From: Oligoflexaceae bacterium
GTDB taxonomy: Bacteria; Bdellovibrionota_B; Oligoflexia; Oligoflexales; Oligoflexaceae
DNA: 11,797 bases
Reading direction: 5' to 3'
NCBI GenBank assembly: GCA_947474445.1
Contig: CANJJY010000107.1
Span: 1-11,797 of the forward strand
Shown here: positions 1 through 8,240 of the stretch, in pieces
Numbering within the stretch: the first letter of the stretch is position 1
Layout of the letters: each line of letters opens with the position of its first letter
Notes under the pieces: generated by a model
Databases searched by the model: none
The model's input: only the letters and a program-made list of their open reading frames with translations
What the model was told of the DNA's origin: nothing
Position numbers and translations under genes: made by a program

Positions 1-903
1 GAAGACATCGACCTCAGCATCAAAAAGGGTGAAATTCTAGCGGTCCTCGGAGAGTCTGGCAGCGGAAAAAGCACCTTGGCTCGGATCTTGACCCGCTTAG
101 AAATCCCCGATTGCGGAACGATGAGTCTCGATGGCCAAGTCATGGGCTCCGGTACGGACCGTAAAGCCTACGGGGCAAGGGTTCAGATGATTTTTCAAGA
201 TCCATTTGCTTCGCTCAATAGCGTGCATACTGTGGGCTATCATCTGCGGCGCCCTCTCACTCTGCATAAGCCACATCTCTCCTCGGCCGACGTCGAGCAG
301 GAAGCTCTCGCTTTGCTTGAGTCTGTCGGTTTGCGGCCCGCCGCCAGTTACCTAGAAAAATATCCCTTCGAACTCTCGGGCGGCCAGCGACAGCGCGTGG
401 CGATTGCGCGAGCCTTGACGGTCGAACCCGATCTTCTGATCGCCGATGAACCGACGTCCATGCTCGATGTTTCGATTCGGATGGATATCCTCAATTTGAT
501 CAAAGGTCTGCGCGACAGCCGCGGCCTGTCCATCGTCATGATCACCCATGATTTGCCGAGTGCCTGGTATCTCAGCGATCGCGTGGCCGTGATCTATGCC
601 GGACAAATCGTCGAAAGCGGCCCGACCGAGGCGATTCTCGCTCAGCCCGCGCATCCTTATACGCAGCTTCTTCTGCGCGTCTCGCAGCAGAAGATCTTGC
701 ATCCGCGCGATAGCGTGCGGCCGGGCGATCATGCTGCCTTGCAGCGCCGTAAAGTCAAGGGTTGCCTCTTCGCTGAGCGTTGCGATCGAGCGGTGGCCGC
801 CTGTCAGGCGAATACCCCTCCCTTGGATCTTCTCGGCAAAGATCGCAAGGTTCGTTGTTACATTCCATTTGCCCAACATCAAAGAAAGTCACTCGATGCT
901 TAA
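1..903 (+). CDS. ABC transporter ATPase, DppF/OppF type (5' partial)
   Basis: Nucleotide-binding subunit of an oligopeptide/oligosaccharide-type ABC importer; it would hydrolyse ATP on the cytoplasmic face of the permease pair encoded further down. The frame is open from base 1, so the N-terminus lies outside the window; 300 residues are visible and perhaps 25-40 are missing. Seen: Walker A GESGSGKST (bases 49-75), Q-loop MIFQDPFASLN, signature LSGGQ (373-387), Walker B LLIADEP with Asp-Glu at 445-450, D-loop SMLD (usually SALD), switch His at 547-549. The C-terminal oligopeptide-transporter extension has four Cys (GCLFAERC, AAC, VRC), the spacing seen in Opp/Dpp ATPases reported to bind an iron-sulphur cluster. 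The QMIFQDPFASLN type of Q-loop marks it as DppF-like and not DppD-like. Its last 8 bases overlap the beta-glucosidase gene. The specificity (cello-oligosaccharide) is inferred from neighbours. Confidence 0.93.
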   Translation, partial: EDIDLSIKKGEILAVLGESGSGKSTLARILTRLEIPDCGTMSLDGQVMGSGTDRKAYGARVQMIFQDPFASLNSVHTVGYHLRRPLTLHKPHLSSADVEQEALALLESVGLRPAASYLEKYPFELSGGQRQRVAIARALTVEPDLLIADEPTSMLDVSIRMDILNLIKGLRDSRGLSIVMITHDLPSAWYLSDRVAVIYAGQIVESGPTEAILAQPAHPYTQLLLRVSQQKILHPRDSVRPGDHAALQRRKVKGCLFAERCDRAVAACQANTPPLDLLGKDRKVRCYIPFAQHQRKSLDA

Positions 904-2257
904 GAAAAAGTTTCCAGCCAATTTTCTCTGGGGTGCCGCCAGCTCTTCCTTTCAAATCGAAGGAACGCAGGAAGGCGATGGACGCGGTCCATCGATCTGG
1001 GATGATTTCTGCAAGCAGCCGGGCAAGATCATCGATGGCAGCGACGGATCAAAAGCCTGCGATCACCTGAACCTCTGGCCTCGCGACGTCGAGCTCCTCT
1101 CCGAACTCGGAGCCAAGGCCTATCGCTTTTCCATTGCCTGGCCGCGGATCTTTCCTGCCGGCAAAGGTCAGGTCAACGAGAAAGGTTTTGATTTCTACGC
1201 GCGCCTGATCGATGGTTTGCTCGAAAGAAACATCGCTCCTTGGATCACGCTCTATCACTGGGACCTCCCGTCGGCGCTCGAACGCAAGGGAGGCTGGCGC
1301 AATCGCGATACGGCCTATGTCTTCGCTGACTATGCAGCCGCCGTCGTCGAACGCTTCAAAGATCGTGTCGATCATTGGATTACGCACAACGAACCCTGGT
1401 GCGTCGCCGTACTCGGTCACAGAACGGGCGAACATGCTCCCGGCCTGAAAGAGCCTCTGGCCGCCTTGCAGACCGCCCATCACGTGCTTCTCTCGCACGG
1501 CTTGACCATGCCGCGGATTCGCTCGCTAGCTCCCAAAGCTACGGCTGGCATCACGCTCAATCTGAATCCAGCTTATCCCGCGCGGCCTGATCACGAGGAA
1601 GACCGGCAGGCCACTGAGCATTTTGATGGCGACTTCAATCGCTGGTATCTCGATCCTATTTTCCGAGCGTCCTATCCGCAGGACATGATGGATGCCTACA
1701 AGGCGGAAGGAGTGATCGATACCGCCGGCTGGGATTTCATTCGCGAAGGTGATTTGAAGACGATCGCCCAGCCCATCGATTTTTTAGGCGTCAATTACTA
1801 TTCGCGCGCTGTCCTCGGCGATCGCGGAGCTGACGAGATCAAAGCTCAAAAAGATCCTCTCCGCTATACGGCCATGGGTTGGGAAGTCTATCCGGAAGGA
1901 TTGAAAGATCTCATGCTGCGGCTCAATCGTGAGTATCCAGCAAAAGCCTATTACATCACCGAAAACGGTGCGGCTTACACCGATCACGTCGATGGTGATG
2001 GCCAGATTCGCGATAAGCATCGCGTTCGCTACTTTGCTCTCCACGCTGAGCAAATGGCCGCTATCTGCGCCGCGGGCGTGCCTTTGCGCGGCTACTTCGC
2101 CTGGTCCATCATGGATAATTTTGAATGGGCGCACGGCTACGGCAAACGCTTTGGTCTGGTTTATGTCGACTATGCAACGCAAGTGCGGACGCCGAAGGCG
2201 AGTTTCCGTTATCTGCAAAAAGTCATTTCTGCCAATCAGGTGATCGACGAATTATGA
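896..2257 (+). CDS. GH1 beta-glucosidase
   Basis: Glycoside hydrolase family 1 enzyme, 453 residues, the normal family length. It should hydrolyse cellobiose and short beta-glucosides to glucose in the cytoplasm: there is no signal peptide and the N-terminus begins directly with the typical FPANFLWGAASSSFQIEG-like strand. Catalytic acid/base is Glu166 in THNEPW and the nucleophile is Glu356 in YITENG; the substrate-binding DNFEW (residues 407-411) and the following GYGKRFGLVYVDY are also intact. The ATG at 896 is chosen because the homologous N-terminus begins there; the open frame extends 100 codons further upstream but that part is an out-of-frame shadow of the ATPase gene. The gene overlaps the ATPase by 8 bases and the ROK gene by 4 (ATGA). 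It could also act on beta-galactosides or laminari-oligosaccharides, since GH1 specificity cannot be read from these motifs. Confidence 0.96.
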   Translation: MLKKKFPANFLWGAASSSFQIEGTQEGDGRGPSIWDDFCKQPGKIIDGSDGSKACDHLNLWPRDVELLSELGAKAYRFSIAWPRIFPAGKGQVNEKGFDFYARLIDGLLERNIAPWITLYHWDLPSALERKGGWRNRDTAYVFADYAAAVVERFKDRVDHWITHNEPWCVAVLGHRTGEHAPGLKEPLAALQTAHHVLLSHGLTMPRIRSLAPKATAGITLNLNPAYPARPDHEEDRQATEHFDGDFNRWYLDPIFRASYPQDMMDAYKAEGVIDTAGWDFIREGDLKTIAQPIDFLGVNYYSRAVLGDRGADEIKAQKDPLRYTAMGWEVYPEGLKDLMLRLNREYPAKAYYITENGAAYTDHVDGDGQIRDKHRVRYFALHAEQMAAICAAGVPLRGYFAWSIMDNFEWAHGYGKRFGLVYVDYATQVRTPKASFRYLQKVISANQVIDEL

Positions 2258-3525
2258 ATCAGAATCAAGGTCTCGACGCGAGCGACATGCGCTTGTCTAA
2301 CAATAATCTGGTGCTGCAGCTCCTCTGGCAGCATCAAACGATTTCGCGGGCGGATCTAGCTCGTTTGACGGGCATGAGCCGACCCAGTATTTCCGATATT
2401 GTCGCGGAGCATATCGAGCTCGGCCTCGTATCGGAGGTGGGACATGGCACCTCGAATGGAGGGAGACGGCCGGTGATGCTTCGTTTTGAGGACGAGGCCC
2501 ATCTGCTCGCTGGGCTCGATATCGGCGCCACGCACGTCAGTCTCATGCTCACCAATCTGCGAGGGCAAGAGGTGAGCTGGTCCGCACGGGCCGTGGCGAC
2601 GCGCGATGAACCCGACCTGGCGATCGAGGCGGCTCAGGAGCTTCTCTCGGAAGGTCTCGCCTGTGCGCGTCGGCAAAAACGAAAGTTGATCGGTTTGGGC
2701 GTCGGTATTTCCAGCCCCGCCTACCGTCAGTCGGCGGCCTGCGCGCTCTCGGTGCATCCGGCGATTCATCCGCGCTGGGCGGGTTACCAGCTGGGAAAGA
2801 TTCTCGCCCAGCAGGTCGCCGTGCCCATCTTTATCGAAAACGATGCCAACCTCGGAGCTTTAGCCGAGTATTGGTGGACGACGCAGCGCAATCGGCGGCA
2901 TCTGCTCTATTTGAAAGTAGCTTCGGGAGTGGGGGCCGGCGTCATCATCGATGGCAAAATCTTTTCGGGCGCGCACGGCATCGCGGGCGAACTCGGCCAC
3001 ACCTTTATCGCTGAACGACAGCAGGGGCCCGAGCTGGAGCCCACCGCTGAAAATCTCAATCGACGGATCGGCGCTCAGCATCTCCTCGAAAAGTTCAAGG
3101 GCAAGGGACAGGCCTTGGGGGTGCAAGTCGGCGATCGAGGCCAGGTCTTTGAACGGGGCAAGATTTTACGGCGGATGCATGAAGCAGGCGAAGCTCCCGC
3201 CGTGATCGACGCCTTTATCCAGGATCTTTCGATCGCTATCGTCAACGCGATGGTCAGCTTTGATCCCGCGATCGTTTCTCTGGGGGGGATCGTCCCCGAT
3301 CTAGGCGAAGAACTTTTTACGCAGCTGCGCCGACGAATTCAGAGCCAGCTCGTGTGGCCCGAGCTGCAGATGATTCCTATTCAATGCAGCCGTTTTGGCG
3401 AAAAGCAAACGGCTTTAGGGGCGGCGACGCTGGTGCTCGAAAACATGTTAAATAATTTGCCGCTGTTTTGCGAAGGTCGAGACCGACGCGAGCGCAGCAG
3501 CATCCGGGAACTGAGTCTCAATTGA
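2254..3525 (+). CDS. ROK-family transcriptional regulator
   Basis: Putative sugar-responsive DNA-binding regulator, 423 residues. An N-terminal winged helix-turn-helix (about residues 16-75, ISRADLARLTGMSRPSISDIV) precedes a ROK sugar-kinase-like domain with LDIGAT (phosphate-type loop, residues 88-93), the ENDAN motif (Glu195-Asn196-Asp197) and GELGH (245-249), then GGIVPDLGEELF near the C-terminus. The family's zinc-binding cluster CxCGxxGC, which normally follows GxxGH by about ten residues, is absent: the segment reads GPELEPTAENLNRRIG, with no cysteine. ROK regulators such as NagC, Mlc and XylR control sugar operons; this one sits in the middle of the operon it probably controls. The ATG at 2254 overlaps the beta-glucosidase stop as ATGA. 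No operator was identified in the window. Effector (glucose, cellobiose or other) is unknown. Confidence 0.92.
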   Translation: MNQNQGLDASDMRLSNNNLVLQLLWQHQTISRADLARLTGMSRPSISDIVAEHIELGLVSEVGHGTSNGGRRPVMLRFEDEAHLLAGLDIGATHVSLMLTNLRGQEVSWSARAVATRDEPDLAIEAAQELLSEGLACARRQKRKLIGLGVGISSPAYRQSAACALSVHPAIHPRWAGYQLGKILAQQVAVPIFIENDANLGALAEYWWTTQRNRRHLLYLKVASGVGAGVIIDGKIFSGAHGIAGELGHTFIAERQQGPELEPTAENLNRRIGAQHLLEKFKGKGQALGVQVGDRGQVFERGKILRRMHEAGEAPAVIDAFIQDLSIAIVNAMVSFDPAIVSLGGIVPDLGEELFTQLRRRIQSQLVWPELQMIPIQCSRFGEKQTALGAATLVLENMLNNLPLFCEGRDRRERSSIRELSLN

Positions 3526-3534
3526 AGGAGGGGG
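3525..3534 (+). promoter_or_regulatory. Very strong Shine-Dalgarno for the leader ORF
   Basis: AAGGAGGGGG begins at the last base of the ROK stop codon and lies 5 bases (counted from GGAGG) before ATG 3537. It is the best ribosome binding site in this part of the operon, yet the frame it serves is the 15-codon leader ORF and not the binding protein. Confidence 0.7.
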
Positions 3535-3536
3535 CC

Positions 3537-3584
3537 ATGCGAACAATCAAGAGGGTGAGCCCAATGGGGGAACTATGCCGATGA
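3537..3584 (+). CDS. 15-residue leader ORF coupled to the binding-protein gene
   Basis: Short frame reading MRTIKRVSPMGELCR, then TGA at 3582-3584. That stop overlaps the ATG at 3581 of the solute-binding lipoprotein as ATGA, the same junction type used elsewhere in this operon. It has a strong AAGGAGG-type site 5 bases upstream, while the binding-protein start has only a GGGGGA (3566-3571), which itself lies inside the leader. It could serve as a translational-coupling or attenuating leader that sets the level of the binding protein relative to the upstream genes. It could equally be a remnant of a longer start region. There is no direct proof that it is translated, and no run of a single amino acid suggests amino-acid attenuation. 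Confidence 0.45.
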   Translation: MRTIKRVSPMGELCR

Positions 3585-5257
3585 ACCGATTCCTGTGGAT
3601 GTCTTTGATCCTGCTCGCGACGAGTTTCGGCTGCCGACAAAAGGTCGAAGCACCGGTCCATCGGGACTATCTCGTCATCTCAACGGAACCAGCGACGGCG
3701 TGGATTCGCAATTTTAATCCCTTCACCGCGGCGACCGGTGGGGGACGGTGGTCGACTCTCGCTGCGATCTATGAACCGATGATGATCTTCAATCGCATGG
3801 AAGGCCAGTATGTGCCTTGGCTGGCAACCGAGCAGAAGTGGATGGATGCCTCGCACAAAGAGCTCCTCGTCACGCTGCGATCGGATGTGAAGTGGTCGGA
3901 CGGTCAGCCTTTTCAGGCCTCTGACGTCGGATTCACCTTTGATCTGCTCAAGCGATTCAAGGCTCTCGATGCGAGTGGCGTCTGGAATTTTCTAGCGGGC
4001 ATCGACATCGTCGATGGGCTGCATGTCCGCTTTCGCTTTGCAAAACCCTTTGCTCCGGGCATCCTCCTGCTCATGCAGCAGGCGATCGTCCCGGAACATC
4101 TTTGGAAGACGGTTTCAGAACCGGTGAGCTACGCGAACGAGAATCCCGTGGGAACGGGTCCCTACACCGAACTTCGTCTCTTTGAGAATCAAGTCTACGA
4201 GCTAGCGCGCAATCCCTACTACTGGCAAAAGGATAAGGCTAAGGTCGCTGCTCTGCGCTTCCCCGCCTATCCCGGCAATGATCAGGTGATGCTCAACCTC
4301 CTCAAGGGCAATATCGATCTAGCGGCCAACTTCGTACCCGCAGTCGATCGCGTCTACGTCGGCAAAGATCCTGCCCATCATCACTACTGGTTCCCTTCGG
4401 TCGGCAATACGGTTTTTCTTTACCTCAACAATGCGCAGCCGCCCTACGATCAGGCCCCCGTGCGCAAGGCCATCAGCCGCGCGCTCGATCGCGATAAGAT
4501 CGTGAAAGTGGCCATGTTTAATTACACCGAACCCTCGCATCCGGCTGGTCTTTCCAAGGCCTTCGAAAAATGGCGGGTGAGCGCGGACGAGAAGTCGGGC
4601 GATTGGGTTCACTACGATGCGGCGCGCGCGGGCCGCGAACTCGACGAGCTCGGCTTCAAAAAGGGCAAAGATGGTCTTCGACGACTTCCCGACGGTCGCG
4701 TCTGGTCGCTCGACATCGGCGTGGTGACGGGTTGGTCCGATTGGGTTCGGACGGTTCAGATTATGGCGAAGAATCTGCGTGATATCGGGATCGATGCGCG
4801 TATGCGCACCTATGATTTCGGAGCCTGGTTCAGTCAGGTGCAGCGCGGAGAATTCCAAGCGGCCATCGGCTGGTCAAACGACACCGTTGAACCTTACGAA
4901 TTCTATCGTTGGTTGATGGCCGGCTCGGCCACGGCGCCGGTCGGCACCGTCGCATCGAGTAACTGGCAAAGATTTTCTCATCCCGAGGTCGATCAGCGGC
5001 TAGAAGCTCTCGCGGGAAGTTTCGATGGCACCGAACAGCAAAGACTAGTGCGCGAACTGCAGATGATCTTTCTGCGCGAAGCGCCGGCTATTCCGCTCTT
5101 CCCTAACCCGGCCTGGGGAACGGCAAACACTCGATATTTCACCAATTTTCCGGGACCCGACCATCCCTATGCGGTGCTCTCGCCGAATTACCGGCCGGAA
5201 ATCCTACAGGTCTTGACCGAAATTCAACCGCAGAATGCTGCGATCAGCAAACTCTGA
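3581..5257 (+). CDS. Solute-binding lipoprotein, SBP family 5 (Dpp/Opp/CbtA type)
   Basis: Extracytoplasmic binding component of the ABC importer, 558 residues, usual for the family. The N-terminus (MNRF, then a hydrophobic stretch) ends in SFGC, a lipobox-like site with Cys18; the -3 and -2 residues are atypical, so lipidation is likely but not certain. The mature protein shows family-5 features: NFNPF near the start, IYEPMMIFN, WSDGQPFQASDVGFTFD, ENPVGTGPY and VRKAISRALDRDKI. Proteins of this family bind either peptides or oligosaccharides; the NFNPF start and the flanking GH1 and GH6 genes suggest cello-oligosaccharides. A start at 3575 (two residues longer) is possible, but GGGGGA at 3566-3571 lies only 3 bases from it and 9 from 3581, and 3581 forms an ATGA junction with the leader ORF, so 3581 is preferred. 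Confidence 0.92.
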   Translation: MNRFLWMSLILLATSFGCRQKVEAPVHRDYLVISTEPATAWIRNFNPFTAATGGGRWSTLAAIYEPMMIFNRMEGQYVPWLATEQKWMDASHKELLVTLRSDVKWSDGQPFQASDVGFTFDLLKRFKALDASGVWNFLAGIDIVDGLHVRFRFAKPFAPGILLLMQQAIVPEHLWKTVSEPVSYANENPVGTGPYTELRLFENQVYELARNPYYWQKDKAKVAALRFPAYPGNDQVMLNLLKGNIDLAANFVPAVDRVYVGKDPAHHHYWFPSVGNTVFLYLNNAQPPYDQAPVRKAISRALDRDKIVKVAMFNYTEPSHPAGLSKAFEKWRVSADEKSGDWVHYDAARAGRELDELGFKKGKDGLRRLPDGRVWSLDIGVVTGWSDWVRTVQIMAKNLRDIGIDARMRTYDFGAWFSQVQRGEFQAAIGWSNDTVEPYEFYRWLMAGSATAPVGTVASSNWQRFSHPEVDQRLEALAGSFDGTEQQRLVRELQMIFLREAPAIPLFPNPAWGTANTRYFTNFPGPDHPYAVLSPNYRPEILQVLTEIQPQNAAISKL

Positions 5258-5276
5258 TTTTAAGGGGGAGGGAACG

Positions 5277-6260
5277 ATGGGAAAAATATTTGGCCGACTG
5301 GGATTCTACGGCGTCGCTATCTTTCTAGCTCTATGTTTGAACTTCATCATCCCGCGGCTGATGCCCGGTGATCCGATGAGTATGATCTTCGCTCGCTTTC
5401 AGGGGCAGATGAGCCCTGACGCGATCGTCGCTCTCCGGCAAGAGATGGGTTTCACCGATGCGCCTATCTTGGTGCAGTTCTACCACTATATGACGAGCAT
5501 CTTGCACGGTAACTTCGGCGTTTCTACCAGCCTCTATCCCGCGCAGGTGGGAAGCGTAATCTGGCAATCGCTGGGATGGACGCTGCTCCTCGCCGGAGCT
5601 TCGTTGCTCATCAGCTTTACGCTGGGGACCATCCTCGGCGCTCTCGCCGCGTGGAATCGCGGTGGTGTCATCGATCGTTGGGTGACGCCGGCTTTGATTT
5701 TTGTCGGCTCGTTTCCCTACTTTTGGCTCGCCATGCTGCTCGTCTACACCTTTTCCTACGTGTTTGAAATCTTTCCTATCGGCCACGCCTACTCCGATGG
5801 CCTCAAACCGAGCTGGACTCTGGGTTTTGCTCTCGATGTCTTGCATCATCTCTGTCTCCCTGCGGTTTCGATCATCCTGGCGACTCTGGGCGGATGGATC
5901 CTCAGTATGCGCAACGCGATGATTACGACGCTCGGTAGCGAGTTTATCAACCTGGCTCAGAGTAAAGGACTGACCCAGCGCGTCGTCCTCTTTCGCTACG
6001 CCGCGCGCAACGCACTTTTGCCCAACATCACCGGACTCGGTATGGCCCTCGGCTATGTTCTCGCCGGGTCGATGCTGACGGAGATCGTGTTTTCTTATCC
6101 AGGCCAGGGATTTTTGCTGGTTCAAGCCGTTCGCAATCAGGATTATCCGCTGATGCAGGGGCTGTTTTTTTGCATCACGATCGCTGTTCTGCTCGCTAAC
6201 TGGTTGGTCGATCTCGCCTATCTTTGGCTCGATCCCCGCACGAGAGGAGCTCAGACATGA
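5277..6260 (+). CDS. ABC transporter permease, DppB/OppB type
   Basis: Inner-membrane permease subunit, 327 residues. The first membrane segment (about residues 8-25) runs into the family hallmark PRLMPGDPM. Several more hydrophobic segments follow, and the cytoplasmic coupling loop lies from Glu222 (EFINLAQSKG ... RYAARNALLP), the EAA-type helix that docks on an ATPase. The C-terminus YPLMQGLFF followed by a last membrane segment is also typical. The ATG at 5277 is chosen because AAGGGGGAGGG (5262-5272) stands just upstream and the frame's earlier start would lie inside the binding-protein gene. The gap from the binding-protein stop is 19 bases; the gene overlaps the next permease by ATGA. 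Confidence 0.95.
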   Translation: MGKIFGRLGFYGVAIFLALCLNFIIPRLMPGDPMSMIFARFQGQMSPDAIVALRQEMGFTDAPILVQFYHYMTSILHGNFGVSTSLYPAQVGSVIWQSLGWTLLLAGASLLISFTLGTILGALAAWNRGGVIDRWVTPALIFVGSFPYFWLAMLLVYTFSYVFEIFPIGHAYSDGLKPSWTLGFALDVLHHLCLPAVSIILATLGGWILSMRNAMITTLGSEFINLAQSKGLTQRVVLFRYAARNALLPNITGLGMALGYVLAGSMLTEIVFSYPGQGFLLVQAVRNQDYPLMQGLFFCITIAVLLANWLVDLAYLWLDPRTRGAQT

Positions 6261-7204
6261 AAGTATGGATCAAACTCTATAAGCATTCCATCATAGGCCG
6301 CGCTCTGAGCGATCAGACGGCCTCGCAGTGGGGCCTCGCCGTTTGGCTCCTCCTCTTTCTCGGCGCTTGGTTTCTGATGCCATTGATCGGTGATCCGTCG
6401 GAATTTTTGGCTGAACCCCTCCAGTCCCCCAATCTTCACCATTGGTTTGGGACCAACGGCCAGGGCCAGGATGTTTGGCGGCAGACAGTGGCGGGCACAG
6501 CGGCTTCACTGGGCTTAGCTTTGGCGACCGGCCTCACCATGACTTCGCTCGGCGCCGTCATCGGTCTCGTCGCTGGCTATAGCGGGGGATGGATCGATCG
6601 CGTTCTGTCGTCGATCACCAACATCGCGCTGGTGATCCCGGGCCTTCCCTTGGCCATCGTGCTCGCCGCCTTTCTTCCCTCAGGTCCTTGGACTCTCTTC
6701 TTGGTCTTGGTCATCACGGGATGGGCGTGGACGGCTCGCGTCTTTCGCGGACTCGCTCTCGCCACGCGGCGCAAGGATTTTATCGCATCAGCCGAAATCA
6801 TGGGAGAATCCCGACTGCGGATCGCACTGCTTGAGATCTTGCCCAATCTCTCCTCCTCTTTTGCCTCGGCAGCCATAGGCGCGGTGATCTACGCGATAGG
6901 CGCGCAGGTCGGACTGGAATTTCTAGGTCTCGGCGATATGAATCGCGTGTCGTGGGGCACCAACCTCTACTGGGCCAGCAACGATGCAGCGCTGCTCACT
7001 GGATCGTGGTGGATCTTTATCCCCACCGGCCTTTGCATCGCGCTGGCCTGCAGCTCTCTTACGCTGGTTTCATACGCGGTCGATGCCGTCAACAATCCGA
7101 GTCTACGCGCCGATCAATTGCTGCGTCGGCGCCTCCGTGAACCTATGCGCAGGGCGATCGGGGTCACCCCTCTCGCCAAGGAGTTGCGTCATGCTCCAGC
7201 CTAA
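6257..7204 (+). CDS. ABC transporter permease, DppC/OppC type
   Basis: Second permease subunit, 315 residues, pairing with the DppB-type protein upstream. After an N-terminal membrane segment it has HWFGTNGQGQDVWRQTVAG, the DppC-type GTDxxGRD periplasmic motif, then GLVAGYSGGWIDRVL and the coupling loop from Asp174 (DFIASAEIMGESRLRIALLEILPN). The C-terminal cytoplasmic tail after VDAVNNPSLR is about 30 residues longer than a minimal DppC and very basic (LLRRRLREPMRR); its function is unknown. The start is the ATG at 6257 overlapping the previous stop as ATGA, with GAGAGGAG-like bases upstream. The 3' end overlaps the next ATPase gene by 14 bases. Confidence 0.94.
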   Translation: MKVWIKLYKHSIIGRALSDQTASQWGLAVWLLLFLGAWFLMPLIGDPSEFLAEPLQSPNLHHWFGTNGQGQDVWRQTVAGTAASLGLALATGLTMTSLGAVIGLVAGYSGGWIDRVLSSITNIALVIPGLPLAIVLAAFLPSGPWTLFLVLVITGWAWTARVFRGLALATRRKDFIASAEIMGESRLRIALLEILPNLSSSFASAAIGAVIYAIGAQVGLEFLGLGDMNRVSWGTNLYWASNDAALLTGSWWIFIPTGLCIALACSSLTLVSYAVDAVNNPSLRADQLLRRRLREPMRRAIGVTPLAKELRHAPA

Positions 7205-8240
7205 TCTTTTGACTATTGAAGATCTGAGCGTGGCTTTTGCCGGCGCTGGCGATACCGATACCCTCGTCCTGGATCGGGTCAGTTTGCAGTTAAAGCCAGG
7301 GGCTCGCCTAGGCCTCGTTGGTGAGTCGGGCTGCGGGAAATCAACTCTTTGCCGCGCCATCGTCAGAACCCTCAGGGCGCCTGCCTACATCGCCGGCGGC
7401 GAAGTGTATTGGCAAGGCCAGTCGCTCTTCGCGCGTTCGCCTGAAGCTTTGAACAAGGTGCGGTGGAAAGAAATAGCCATCGTCGTGCAAAGTGCGCTCG
7501 ACGCCTTGAATCCCGTGCTGACGGTCGAGGCTCAGATCCTCGATGTCTTGCGCGCGCACGGGCGCAGCCAAGGATCGAGCAAGCGTCTTCAAGAATTGAT
7601 GCGACTCGTGGGTCTCGAACCGCGGCATCTCAAGAGCTATGCGTTTGAACTATCGGGCGGGATGCGGCAGCGCGTGGTGATCGCCATGGCTCTCGCTCTT
7701 GAGCCTCAGCTATTGATCATGGATGAACCAACCACAGCGCTCGATGTCGTAACCCAAGCGGAGATTCTCGGTCATATCCTAGCGCTGCAGGAAGAACTCG
7801 GATTTGCCATTCTTCTCGTCACGCATGATTTGCCTTTAGCCCTCGACTTTTGTCAGGAAATCGCCGTGATGTATGCGGGTCGTATCGTGGAGCAAGGTCC
7901 GAGCGAGAGGCTCGTGCGGCAGCCGAAGCATCCTTATACGGCTGGTTTGCTGCAATGCTTTCCTTTGCCTGGGCAAAAGAAAACGGTGCTGCATGGCGTC
8001 TTGGGTGATCCTGCAAGCTTTGCCCATCTGCCGAGTGGCTGTCCTTTTCATCCGCGCTGCGATCGAGCCGAAGCGATCTGCACGCAGGAGCGTCCCTTGC
8101 TCGAACAGAGAGGCGAGGGGAGTTACGCCTGCTATCGACCTTTGCCCGATCTCCCTCAGGAACATCCTTTGAGCTATGGAGACAGCCTTTCGTTTCCGAC
8201 TCGCCCTGCTACCCCCCTTGAGGAGGCCCCCCTATTATGA
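7191..8240 (+). CDS. ABC transporter ATPase, DppD/OppD type
   Basis: Second nucleotide-binding subunit, 349 residues, presumed partner of the DppF-type ATPase at the start of the window. Walker A GESGCGKST at residues 44-52, Q-loop IVVQSALDALNPV, signature LSGGMRQ 154-160, Walker B LLIMDEP with Asp178-Glu179, switch His212. The Q-loop form resembles that of Opp-family ATPases attached to sugar-uptake clusters, a weak hint of oligosaccharide transport. The C-terminal extension holds Cys284, Cys290, Cys297 (GCPFHPRCDRAEAIC) and a fourth Cys in YACY, matching the cysteine spacing of the other ATPase. The ATG at 7191 follows AAGGAG (7178-7183) by 7 bases; the long upstream open frame is a shadow of the permease. 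ATGA overlap links it to the GH6 gene. Confidence 0.95.
   Translation: MLQPNLLTIEDLSVAFAGAGDTDTLVLDRVSLQLKPGARLGLVGESGCGKSTLCRAIVRTLRAPAYIAGGEVYWQGQSLFARSPEALNKVRWKEIAIVVQSALDALNPVLTVEAQILDVLRAHGRSQGSSKRLQELMRLVGLEPRHLKSYAFELSGGMRQRVVIAMALALEPQLLIMDEPTTALDVVTQAEILGHILALQEELGFAILLVTHDLPLALDFCQEIAVMYAGRIVEQGPSERLVRQPKHPYTAGLLQCFPLPGQKKTVLHGVLGDPASFAHLPSGCPFHPRCDRAEAICTQERPLLEQRGEGSYACYRPLPDLPQEHPLSYGDSLSFPTRPATPLEEAPLL

Noticed and set aside
596..895. 100 extra in-frame codons upstream of the beta-glucosidase start
   Set aside because: They overlap the conserved C-terminal part of the ABC ATPase in another frame, and GH1 homologues begin at the MLKKKFPANF position.
2125..2253. 43 extra in-frame codons before the ROK start
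   Set aside because: They run through the intact C-terminal GH1 motifs in another frame; ATG 2254 gives the normal ROK N-terminus and an ATGA junction.
5331..6125. 264-codon open frame on the minus strand opposite the first permease
   Set aside because: The translation is charged and low-complexity without any recognisable motif, while the plus strand encodes a clear DppB permease; this is a codon-bias shadow.
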